From Citrobacter tructae (GTDB taxonomy: Bacteria > Pseudomonadota > Gammaproteobacteria > Enterobacterales > Enterobacteriaceae): a stretch of DNA of 64,000 nt. Position 1 is the first letter of the stretch. Each line of letters starts with the position of its first letter. The notes under the pieces are model-generated. The model did no database searches. It saw nothing but the letters and a program-made list of their open reading frames with translations, and was not told where the DNA came from. Positions 51,826 through 59,982 of this stretch are shown in pieces. Made by a program: the position numbers and the translations under genes. The stretch covers positions 2,666,001 to 2,730,000 of the forward strand of contig NZ_CP038469.1 of NCBI RefSeq assembly GCF_004684345.1. Direction: 5' to 3'.

Positions 51826-52365
51826 ATGTCCTGCAAAGTTTTGACGCCAGACGTCATCGGTATTGACGCCTTATTACACGATCACAACGCGGTGCTGGCA
51901 AAGTCAGCATCTGGCGCGGTGGCCGTTTTCGCCAACAATGTGCCCGCCTTTTACGCAGTAACCCCTGCCAGGTTGGCTGAACTATTGGCGCTTGAAGAAA
52001 AGCTGTCACGCCCGGGAAGCGATGTAACATTGGATGCGCAGTTTTATGAAGAGCCGCAAGCGGTACCTGTTGCCGTGCCAATGGGGAAATTTCCGATGTA
52101 CGCTGACTGGCAGCCCGATGCTGACTTTCAGCGCCAGGCCGCCTTGTGGGGCGTAGCGCTCAGAGAGCCGGTTACCGCCGAAGAACTGGCCTCATTTGTC
52201 GCCTACTGGCAGGCCGAAGGTAAAGTTTTTCACCATATTCAGTGGCAGCAAAAACTGGCGCGCAGCATCCAGATTGGCCGGGCCAGCAATGGCGGAATGC
52301 CGAAGCGCGATGTGAACAGTGTCAGCGAACCTGACAGCCATATTCCACCGGGTTTTAGAGGATAA
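51826..52365 (+). CDS. dnaT: Primosomal protein DnaT
   Basis: This 179-residue protein helps PriA and PriB load DnaB at stalled forks during replication restart. The N-terminal part is a trimerisation domain, and the conserved C-terminal FxxYWxAEGKxFHHxQWQQKLARS segment binds single-stranded DNA and PriB. The start is the ATG at 51826; a TTG at 51814 would add four residues. It lies 2 bp before dnaC in one operon. Confidence 0.96.
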   Translation: MSCKVLTPDVIGIDALLHDHNAVLAKSASGAVAVFANNVPAFYAVTPARLAELLALEEKLSRPGSDVTLDAQFYEEPQAVPVAVPMGKFPMYADWQPDADFQRQAALWGVALREPVTAEELASFVAYWQAEGKVFHHIQWQQKLARSIQIGRASNGGMPKRDVNSVSEPDSHIPPGFRG

Positions 52366-52367
52366 CG

Positions 52368-53105
52368 ATGAAAAACGTTGGCGACCTGATGAAACGTCTG
52401 CAAAAAATGATGCCGCCCAATGTCGAGCCCGCATTCAAAACGGGCGAGGAATTGCTGGCGTGGCAAAAAGAACAAGGTGAAATCCGTGCAGCGGCGCTAG
52501 CTCGCGAGAATCGGGCCATGAAAATGCAGCGCACGTTCAACCGCTCCGGTATCCGCCCGCTGCACCAGAACTGCTCGTTTGAGAACTATCGGGTCGAGTG
52601 CGAAGGGCAAATGAACGCTCTGAGCAAAGCCCGTCAGTATGTTGAAGAGTTTGATGGCAACATCGCCAGCTTTATCTTCTCCGGCAAGCCAGGCACCGGA
52701 AAAAACCATCTGGCCGCCGCCATCTGCAACGAACTGTTGCTGCGCGGCAAGTCGGTGCTGATCATTACCGTGGCTGACATCATGTCGGCGATGAAAGAGA
52801 CGTTCAGCAATCGTGAAACCAGCGAGGAGCAGTTGCTCAACGATCTCAGCAACGTAGATCTGTTGGTGATCGACGAGATCGGCATGCAGACCGAATCCCG
52901 CTATGAAAAAGTGATCATCAATCAGATCGTCGATCGTCGTTCTTCCTCCAAGCGCCCGACCGGCATGCTGACAAACAGCAATATGGATGAAATGAACAAA
53001 CTGCTGGGTGAACGCGTGATGGATCGTATGCGACTCGGCAATAGCCTGTGGGTGATTTTTAACTGGGAAAGCTATCGCAGTCGCGTAACCGGCAAAGAGT
53101 ATTAA
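52368..53105 (+). CDS. dnaC: DNA helicase loader DnaC
   Basis: This 245-residue AAA+ ATPase holds the DnaB helicase and loads it at oriC and, with DnaT, at restart sites. The N-terminal DnaB-binding part (about 1-70) precedes Walker A GKPGTGKNHLAAA (about 105-117) and Walker B LLVIDEIG (about 165-172). A GAGG ribosome-binding site overlaps the dnaT end. It matches E. coli DnaC throughout. Confidence 0.97.
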   Translation: MKNVGDLMKRLQKMMPPNVEPAFKTGEELLAWQKEQGEIRAAALARENRAMKMQRTFNRSGIRPLHQNCSFENYRVECEGQMNALSKARQYVEEFDGNIASFIFSGKPGTGKNHLAAAICNELLLRGKSVLIITVADIMSAMKETFSNRETSEEQLLNDLSNVDLLVIDEIGMQTESRYEKVIINQIVDRRSSSKRPTGMLTNSNMDEMNKLLGERVMDRMRLGNSLWVIFNWESYRSRVTGKEY

Positions 53106-53167
53106 GACCATTCCTAACATCAGCAGCGCTATACTGCGCTGAAAAGGCATAACACGAGTTGCATATA

Positions 53168-53656
53168 ATGATGAAAACAACCAAACGTCTGCTGTGCTGT
53201 GCGGTTGCCGCCAGCACGCTGATCTCCACCAGCGTTTTCGCTGCCTCCTGGCAGGATTCGCTCTCCAGCGCGGCTGGCGAACTGAGTAAGCAAAGCACCG
53301 GTTCACAAGGCAGCACCTCACTCTCGTCCCTGACCAGCCTGCTGAGCAGTAATCAGTCGCTCACCTCAAACAGTATGAATAACGCGGCCGGGATTCTGGA
53401 GTATTGTGCAAAACAGAAACTCGCCTCGGTCACCGATACCGAAAAAGTCAAAAATCAGGTGCTGGATAAACTAGGCCTGGGCGCGACGGAGCAGAAAAAA
53501 GATACCAACTACCTGGACGGTATTCAGGGCCTGCTCAATGCCAAAGATGGTCAACAACTTAACCTGGACACGATTGGTAACAGCTCGCTGGCAAAGCAAG
53601 TCAAAACCAAGGCCTGCGATCTAGTGTTAAAACAGGGTATGAACTTCATTTCCTGA
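53168..53656 (+). CDS. yjjA: YjjA, secreted DUF2501 protein
   Basis: This 162-residue protein starts MMKTTKRLLCC and has a signal peptide ending about residue 25 (SVFA-ASWQ). A Ser/Leu-rich segment follows, then a conserved C-terminal domain with two cysteines (YCAKQKLAS and KACDLVLKQG). The function is unknown. Either of two adjacent ATGs (53168, 53171) could be used. The promoter region between dnaC and yjjA has TATACT inside a 6-bp inverted repeat. A hairpin follows the gene. Confidence 0.9.
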   Translation: MMKTTKRLLCCAVAASTLISTSVFAASWQDSLSSAAGELSKQSTGSQGSTSLSSLTSLLSSNQSLTSNSMNNAAGILEYCAKQKLASVTDTEKVKNQVLDKLGLGATEQKKDTNYLDGIQGLLNAKDGQQLNLDTIGNSSLAKQVKTKACDLVLKQGMNFIS

Positions 53657-53667
53657 TGTGACAAACG

Positions 53668-53696
53668 CCGCGCACGGTTTATCACTGCCTGCGCGG
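53668..53696 (+). terminator. Hairpin downstream of yjjA
   Basis: CCGCGCA (53668-53674) and TGCGCGG (53690-53696) form a 7-bp GC-rich stem 11 bp after the yjjA stop. The following bases are T-rich but not a clean U-run. Confidence 0.6.
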
Positions 53697-53892
53697 TATC
53701 ATTCTATTTTCTACATATATTCCGCAAAATAATCAGTAATGCCCGCCTACACCCTGCATATCTAAACCAATTCTGAATAACAACGTAATTAAATGTCACT
53801 ACAATTGCAGCAATATAACAACGCTATTACATTGTACTGTCCAGAAATGATTAGCCTGCCAGGCATTTGCCCGGCTTACTGAGGATCGTCCG

Positions 53893-56184
53893 TTGTCTGA
53901 ATTATTCTCCATCACTCTGTTTCTCGCTTCGGTACTGATTTATGCCTGGAAAGCGGGTCGCAACACCTGGTGGTTTGCCGCCACGTTAACGGTGCTGGGG
54001 ATTTTTATTGTCCTGAATATCACGCTGTATGCCAGCGACTATTTCACAGGCGATGGCATCAACGACGCGGTGTTATACACACTGACTAACAGCCTGACCG
54101 GTGCGGGCCTTGGCAAATATGTTCTGCCAGGCGTCGGGGTTGCGCTGGTGCTGGCTGCTGTCTTTGGCGCACTCGGTTGGGTACTTCGCCGACGTCGTCA
54201 CCACCCTCATCACGTTGGTTACAGCCTGTTGGCGTTGATGCTGGCCCTGGCGTCGGTTGATGCCAGCCCGGCATTTCACCAGATAACCGAACTGGTGAAA
54301 TCCCAGTCGCGCGATGGCGATCCGGACTTCGCGACGTATTACAAAGAGCCGTCGAAAACCATTCCCAACCCGAAGCTGAATCTGGTGTATATCTACGGCG
54401 AAAGCCTGGAGCGCACCTATTTTAACAATGACGCGTTCCCGGATCTGACCCCGGAACTCGGCGCATTAAAAAGCGAAGGAATGGATTTCAGCAATACCAT
54501 GCAACTTCCGGGGACAGATTACACCATCGCGGGCATGGTCGCCTCGCAGTGTGGCATTCCGCTGTTTGCCCCGTTTGAAGGTAACGCCTCAGCATCGGTT
54601 TCCAGCTTCTTCCCGAACAATATTTGCCTCGGCGATATCCTGAAGAACTCCGGCTATCAAAACTACTTTGTGCAGGGGGCCAATCTGCGCTTTGCCGGGA
54701 AAGACGTGTTCCTGAAATCCCACGGTTTTGATCATCTGTACGGCGCAGAAGAGTTAAAAAGCGTGGTTGCGGACCCGGCTTACCGTAACGACTGGGGCTT
54801 TTACGACGACACGGTGCTGGACGAAGCGTGGAAAAAATTCGAATCACTGTCGCGCTCGGGCCAACGTTTTTCACTGTTTACCCTGACGGTAGACACACAT
54901 CATCCGGATGGGTTTATCTCACGTAGCTGCAACCGTAAACGCTATGACGTCGACGGAAAGATAAATCAGTCTTTCAGCGCCGTCAGTTGCAGTCAGGAAA
55001 ACATCGCTGAATTTATTAATAAAATTAAAGCCTCGCCGTGGTTTAAAGATACCGTTATCGTTGTTTCTTCCGATCATCTGGCGATGAACAACACCGCATG
55101 GAAGTACCTGAACAAGCAGGATCGCAACAACCTGTTCTTCGTGCTGCGCGGTGACAAACCGCAGCAGGAGACGCTGGCGGTGAAACGCAACACCATGGAT
55201 AACGGTGCGACCGTCCTGGATATTCTCGGCGGCGATAACTTTATCGGTCTCGGGCGCAGTAGCTTGTCGAGCGAGTCCGTGTCAGAAGTGTTCCTGAATA
55301 TCAAAGAAAAAACGCTGGCCTGGAAGCCCGATATTATTCGTCTGTGGAATTTCCCGAAAGAGATGAAAGAGTTCACCGTCGACCAAGACAAAAACATGAT
55401 CTCTTTCTCCGGCAGCCATTTCCGCCTGCCGCTGCTGCTGCGTGTGTCGGATAAACGCGTTGAGCCGCTGCCGGAAAGTGAATACTCTGCCCCACTGCGC
55501 TTCCAGCTGGCTGATTTCGCCCCGCGCGATAACTTTGTCTGGATCGACCGCTGCTACAAAATGGCCCAGCTGTGGGCACCGGAGCTGGCGCTCTCCACCG
55601 ACTGGTGCGTATCGCAAGGACAACTGGGCGGGCAGCAAATCGTGCAACACGTCGATAAAGCTAAATGGCAAGGTAAAACCGCGTTTAAAGATACGGTGAT
55701 CGACATGGAACGCTACAAAGGTAACGTCGATACGCTGAAAATTGTCGATAACGACATTCGCTACAAAGCCGACAGCTTCATCTTTAACGTGGCAGGCGCG
55801 CCGGAAGAGGTGAAACAGTTTAGCGGGATTTCACGCCCCGAATCCTGGGGACGCTGGTCCAATGCACAGCTGAGTGAAGAGGTAAAAATCGAATACAACG
55901 CGCCGTTACCAAAGAAATTCGATTTGGTGATCACCGCTAAAGCCTTCGGTGACAACGCTAATCGTCCCATCCCGGTACGCGTCGGCAACGAAGAACAAAC
56001 GCTGGTGTTAAGCCATGATGTTAGCACCACCACGCTGCATTTTGATAACCCGGCAGACGCCGACACGCTGGTCATTGTCCCGCCCGATCCCATCGCCACC
56101 AACGAGGGCAACATTCTGGGCCACTCACCGCGTAAGCTGGGGATCGGGATGGTTGAAATCAAAGTCGTGAACGTGCAAGGGTAA
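53893..56184 (+). CDS. opgB: Phosphoglycerol transferase I (OpgB/MdoB)
   Basis: This 763-residue inner-membrane enzyme transfers phosphoglycerol from phosphatidylglycerol to periplasmic glucans and related acceptors. Helices occupy about residues 5-130, followed by a large periplasmic alkaline-phosphatase-superfamily domain with the metal/nucleophile segment YIYGESLERTYF (about 168-179), TVDTHHPDG (about 333-341) and VVSSDHLAMNN. The C-terminal third is a separate beta-rich domain. It starts at TTG with a GAGGATC ribosome-binding site; no better ATG lies near, and the length equals E. coli OpgB. Confidence 0.96.
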   Translation: MSELFSITLFLASVLIYAWKAGRNTWWFAATLTVLGIFIVLNITLYASDYFTGDGINDAVLYTLTNSLTGAGLGKYVLPGVGVALVLAAVFGALGWVLRRRRHHPHHVGYSLLALMLALASVDASPAFHQITELVKSQSRDGDPDFATYYKEPSKTIPNPKLNLVYIYGESLERTYFNNDAFPDLTPELGALKSEGMDFSNTMQLPGTDYTIAGMVASQCGIPLFAPFEGNASASVSSFFPNNICLGDILKNSGYQNYFVQGANLRFAGKDVFLKSHGFDHLYGAEELKSVVADPAYRNDWGFYDDTVLDEAWKKFESLSRSGQRFSLFTLTVDTHHPDGFISRSCNRKRYDVDGKINQSFSAVSCSQENIAEFINKIKASPWFKDTVIVVSSDHLAMNNTAWKYLNKQDRNNLFFVLRGDKPQQETLAVKRNTMDNGATVLDILGGDNFIGLGRSSLSSESVSEVFLNIKEKTLAWKPDIIRLWNFPKEMKEFTVDQDKNMISFSGSHFRLPLLLRVSDKRVEPLPESEYSAPLRFQLADFAPRDNFVWIDRCYKMAQLWAPELALSTDWCVSQGQLGGQQIVQHVDKAKWQGKTAFKDTVIDMERYKGNVDTLKIVDNDIRYKADSFIFNVAGAPEEVKQFSGISRPESWGRWSNAQLSEEVKIEYNAPLPKKFDLVITAKAFGDNANRPIPVRVGNEEQTLVLSHDVSTTTLHFDNPADADTLVIVPPDPIATNEGNILGHSPRKLGIGMVEIKVVNVQG

Positions 56185-56217
56185 AAAAAACAGCGCCCAA
56201 CACACCTCCGGGCGCTG
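56183..56217 (-). terminator. Intrinsic terminator of lgoD
   Basis: On the minus strand CAGCGCCC (56217-56210) and GGGCGCTG (56198-56191) form an 8-bp GC stem, followed by eight U residues (56190-56183). It lies 13 bp after the lgoD stop, with opgB ending on the other side. Confidence 0.9.
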
Positions 56218-56230
56218 CATGGCAACCTTA

Positions 56231-57253
56231 TCAGAACGTGATCACGCCTTTAATCAGCTCACGGTTGTTAATCACATCCCGCTCGTAGATTTCTGCAAGC
56301 TGGGCAAACGCGTAACAGTGCGTAAGCATGATGTCCGCCGTCAGTTTACCTTCAGACATCAGGCGGCCAACTTTGGCGAAGTCTTCCGGTGTGGCGTTGC
56401 GACTGCCCATCATGGTGGTTTCTTTCTTGTGGAACTCGGGGTCAGAGAACTGCAAATCACCTTTGAACAATCCAACAAACACAATGCTGCCGCCGTGGCG
56501 AATCAAATTCACCGTGTTATTCATCGCATGCTGATTCCCCGTCGCATCAATCACTTTTTGCGCCAGCGAACCGTCAAACTGCGCACGTAGCTGCGCATCA
56601 AAATCTTCAGCAGAAGGATCGACAACCGGAAGTCCCAGCCGGGAGACCACATGCTCCCGGCGCGCAGGGCTGGTATCCGCCACCACCACCTGAGCACCAT
56701 CGGCTTTGGCAATCGCCGCCGCGCCAAGACCAATCGGCCCCGCTCCCACCACCAGTACCTGCTCGCCAGGCAGTACGGCAGCCCGGCGCACCGCATGTGC
56801 GCTGATGGCATACGGTTCGATCAGTGCCGCAGCCTGCGGGTCAATGCCCTGCGCATCCAGCAGGTTCGTCGCCGGTACGGACAGGTATTCACTGAAGCCA
56901 CCATCCTGGTGCACACCAATTACCGAAATCTTCTCACAGCAGTTAGTGCGCCCGCTCTTACACGCCGGACACTGCTGACACGCCATGTAAGGAATAACCG
57001 CAACTTGCTGACCTGTTTTCAAATCTTGTATATTTTTACCTAGCTCGACAATTTCGCCACATATTTCATGACCTAACACTCGCGGATAGCTGAAAAAAGG
57101 TTGATTGCCGCCCCAGGCATGAATATCGGTGCCACAAATCCCGACGGATTTTATTTTTATTAATGCCTCACCCTCACCCGGAATAGGTATATTACGTTCT
57201 TTCCAGACTAATTTTTTAGGTTCCTGGCAAATTAGCGTATTCATCGTAGACAT
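56231..57253 (-). CDS. lgoD: L-galactonate 5-dehydrogenase LgoD
   Basis: This 340-residue zinc-dependent medium-chain dehydrogenase oxidises L-galactonate to D-tagaturonate. Catalytic zinc ligands lie in VGICGTDIHAWG (about 37-48) and GHEICGE (about 62-68). The structural zinc cysteines lie in CQQCPACKSGRTNCC (about 92-106), and the NAD loop is VVGAGPIGLGAAA (about 168-180). GGAGAG precedes the start. It is divergent from lgoR, its likely regulator. Confidence 0.95.
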   Translation of the reverse strand: MSTMNTLICQEPKKLVWKERNIPIPGEGEALIKIKSVGICGTDIHAWGGNQPFFSYPRVLGHEICGEIVELGKNIQDLKTGQQVAVIPYMACQQCPACKSGRTNCCEKISVIGVHQDGGFSEYLSVPATNLLDAQGIDPQAAALIEPYAISAHAVRRAAVLPGEQVLVVGAGPIGLGAAAIAKADGAQVVVADTSPARREHVVSRLGLPVVDPSAEDFDAQLRAQFDGSLAQKVIDATGNQHAMNNTVNLIRHGGSIVFVGLFKGDLQFSDPEFHKKETTMMGSRNATPEDFAKVGRLMSEGKLTADIMLTHCYAFAQLAEIYERDVINNRELIKGVITF

Positions 57254-57390
57254 GATTCTGCTCTCCTGTTTTCTGTTGCCTCAGATATCGATGAAAATAA
57301 AAATGCCAGCGCAAGTAGAAACATAATCTGTGAAATCCACCTCATAAAAATGTTTTAAATCGGGTTTTAATGGACAAAAAAGGAGACGCC

Positions 57391-58305
57391 ATGAGCCGTT
57401 CACAGAACCTACGCCATAATGTGATCAACCAGATAATTGATGACATGGCGCGGGGTCATATTCCTTCTCCTCTCCCTTCGCAAAGCGCGCTGGCAGAGAT
57501 GTACAACATCAGTCGCACCACCGTACGCCACATGTTGAGCCATTTAGGCGAATGCGGTGTGTTAACGCAGGTGGGCAGCCACTACGTGATCGTGCGTAAA
57601 CCCGATCATGACGACGGTTTTGACTGCACCACGGCCTCAATGACCGAGCAAAATCGCATTTTTGAGCAGGCCTTTTTCACCATGATTAACCAGCGTCAAC
57701 TGCGTGCTGGCGAGAGTTTCTCCGAGTTGCAGCTTGCCAGAGCGGCGGGCGTCAGCCCTGTCGTTGTGCGGGAATATCTTTTAAAATTCGAACGTTACAA
57801 TCTGATTAAAAATGAAAAGCGCGGTCAGTGGAGCATGAAGCAGTTTGATCAAGCCTACGCCGAGCAGTTGTTTGAACTGCGAGAAATGCTGGAAACGCAT
57901 TCCCTGCAGCATTTCCTGAACCTGCCCGACGATGACCCGCGCTGGCTGCAGGCCAAAACGCTGCTTGAGCGCCACCGGATGCTGCGCGACAGCATTGGCA
58001 GTAGCTTTCGTATGTTCTCGCAATTAGACCGAGAGTTCCACGCTCTGCTGCTCTCCGCCGCTGATAATATATTTTTTAATCAATCACTTGAGATTATTTC
58101 TGTGATTTTCCATTTCCACTATCAGTGGGATGAAAGCGACCTCAAGCAGCGCAACATCATTGCCATTGATGAACATATGACTATTCTCAGCGCACTGATC
58201 TGCCGCAGCGATCTGGATGCCACCCTGGCGCTGTGTAACCATTTGAATTCAGCCAAACAATCGATGATTCGCTCTATTAACCAAACCAGTGACAGCACGC
58301 ATTAA
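57391..58305 (+). CDS. lgoR: GntR-family regulator LgoR
   Basis: This 304-residue regulator of L-galactonate genes has an N-terminal GntR winged helix (about 8-70: SQSALAEMYNISRTTVRHMLSHLG). A second winged-helix-like segment follows (about 105-140: FSELQLARAAGVSPVVVREYLLKF), then an FCD-type ligand domain (about 150-290). Start at 57391 follows AAAAGGAGACGCC and equals the E. coli length; the earlier ATG at 57370 would place that site inside the gene. It is divergent from lgoD and upstream of lgoT. Confidence 0.93.
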   Translation: MSRSQNLRHNVINQIIDDMARGHIPSPLPSQSALAEMYNISRTTVRHMLSHLGECGVLTQVGSHYVIVRKPDHDDGFDCTTASMTEQNRIFEQAFFTMINQRQLRAGESFSELQLARAAGVSPVVVREYLLKFERYNLIKNEKRGQWSMKQFDQAYAEQLFELREMLETHSLQHFLNLPDDDPRWLQAKTLLERHRMLRDSIGSSFRMFSQLDREFHALLLSAADNIFFNQSLEIISVIFHFHYQWDESDLKQRNIIAIDEHMTILSALICRSDLDATLALCNHLNSAKQSMIRSINQTSDSTH

Positions 58306-58426
58306 GAACGGATAAAAAACAGTAAACCACTACCGGGAGCACGATTTTATAAAAATAAAAACGCCAGAAAAAAACCTCTTGCCTATGCTCACGCTAAGTC
58401 GACTGCATTAAAAACTTTTGTGAGCG

Positions 58427-58465
58427 GTGATGAATAAATTGATTTATCACTGGTATTTTTTCAAT
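58427..58465 (+). terminator. Weak hairpin with T-run between lgoR and lgoT
   Basis: A 9-bp AT-rich stem with one G-U pair spans 58427-58450, followed by TGGTATTTTTT. It may end the lgoR transcript or reduce flow into lgoT, which begins 55 bp later. Confidence 0.35.
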
Positions 58466-58519
58466 ACAGCATGGCCTGGCGCTGTGTAAAAATAAATTAT
58501 TGAGGTTCAGGAGTCCGGC

Positions 58520-59881
58520 GTGGAAAAAAATAATATTACCCTCGACCCGAGTTCTTCGTTTGGCACCTCGCCATCTGCGGATATTAATGTTCCGCCAGAC
58601 GGCATGGTTCAACGCAGCAGTCGAATAAAACGCATTCAGACCACAGCAATGATTTTATTATTTTTTGCTGCAGTCATTAATTATCTCGACCGCAGTTCAC
58701 TGTCGGTAGCAAACCTAACGATTCGTGAAGAACTGGGACTCAGTGCCACACAAATCGGTATCCTGCTGTCTGTGTTCTCTCTCGCTTACGGCATTGCACA
58801 GCTGCCCTGTGGCCCGCTGCTGGATCGTAAAGGCCCGCGTATTATGCTGGGGCTGGGCATGTTTTTCTGGTCGCTGTTTCAGGCGATGTCCGGCATGGTA
58901 CACACCTTCACTCAGTTTGTGCTGGTACGTATCGGGATGGGGATTGGTGAAGCGCCAATGAACCCGTGCGGCGTGAAGGTAATCAACGACTGGTTTAACA
59001 TCAAAGAGCGTGGCCGCCCGATGGGATTATTCAACGCCGCCTCGACCATCGGTGTCGCCATTAGCCCGCCAATTTTGGCTGCCATGATGCTGGTGATGGG
59101 CTGGCGCTGGATGTTTATTACCATTGGTGTGCTGGGTATTTTCCTCGCCATCGGCTGGTACATGCTGTATCGCAACCGCGAGCAGATTGAACTGAGCGCT
59201 ACTGAACAGGCGTACCTGAACGCCGGTAGCGTCAATGCCCGCCGCGATCCGCTGAGTTTTGCCGAATGGCGCAGCCTGTTCCGCAACCGTACCATGTGGG
59301 GCATGATGCTGGGCTTTAGCGGCATCAACTACACCGCATGGTTGTATCTGGCCTGGCTGCCGGGTTACCTGCAAACTTCCTATAATCTGGATTTAAAAAG
59401 CACCGGATTAATGGCGGCGATCCCGTTCCTGTTTGGCGCAGCCGGAATGTTGATTAACGGTTTTGTCACCGACTGGCTGGTGAAAGGCGGCATGGCGCCG
59501 ATTAAGAGTCGTAAGATTTGTATTATTGCCGGGATGTTCTGTTCTGCTGCATTCACCTTCGTGGTCCCGCAGGCGACAACGTCGATGGCCGCAGTGTTAC
59601 TTATCGGGATGGCGCTGTTCTGCATCCACTTCGCCGGAACGTCCTGCTGGGGTCTGATTCACGTTGCGGTGGCGTCGCGCATGACCGCCTCCGTGGGCAG
59701 TATCCAGAACTTTGCCAGCTTTATCTGTGCGTCGTTTGCACCGATTGTCACCGGATTTATTGTTGATACCACTAACTCTTTCCGTCTGGCGCTGATTATC
59801 TGCGGCTGCGTGACGATGGTCGGGGCGTTCGCTTATATCTTCCTGGTCCGCCAGCCAATCAGCGATCCGCGCCAGGAGTAA
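58520..59881 (+). CDS. lgoT: L-galactonate transporter LgoT
   Basis: This 453-residue MFS transporter is of the anion:cation symporter family. It has a 35-residue soluble N-terminus and 12 helices, with the signature loop GPLLDRKGPRIM between helices 2 and 3. RIGMGIGEAPMNPCGVK (helix 4) is typical of sugar-acid carriers. It starts at GTG with AGGAG at good spacing. With lgoD and lgoR it forms a small L-galactonate locus. Confidence 0.94.
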   Translation: MEKNNITLDPSSSFGTSPSADINVPPDGMVQRSSRIKRIQTTAMILLFFAAVINYLDRSSLSVANLTIREELGLSATQIGILLSVFSLAYGIAQLPCGPLLDRKGPRIMLGLGMFFWSLFQAMSGMVHTFTQFVLVRIGMGIGEAPMNPCGVKVINDWFNIKERGRPMGLFNAASTIGVAISPPILAAMMLVMGWRWMFITIGVLGIFLAIGWYMLYRNREQIELSATEQAYLNAGSVNARRDPLSFAEWRSLFRNRTMWGMMLGFSGINYTAWLYLAWLPGYLQTSYNLDLKSTGLMAAIPFLFGAAGMLINGFVTDWLVKGGMAPIKSRKICIIAGMFCSAAFTFVVPQATTSMAAVLLIGMALFCIHFAGTSCWGLIHVAVASRMTASVGSIQNFASFICASFAPIVTGFIVDTTNSFRLALIICGCVTMVGAFAYIFLVRQPISDPRQE

Positions 59882-59886
59882 TCCCT

Positions 59887-59973
59887 TGTAGCCCGATGGC
59901 AGCAACGCCAGACCGGGCTACAATACTCTTCCCCAGTAAGCCGGATAAGCGGCAGTAAACTGCGCCATCCGGC
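59887..59973. repeat. REP pair between lgoT and tsr
   Basis: TGTAGCCCGATGGC...CCAGACCGGGCTACA (59887-59922) and GCCGGATAAGCGGC...GCGCCATCCGGC (59940-59973) form a pair of REP-like palindromes between convergent lgoT and tsr. Confidence 0.8.
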
Positions 59974-59982
59974 ATCACAGGT

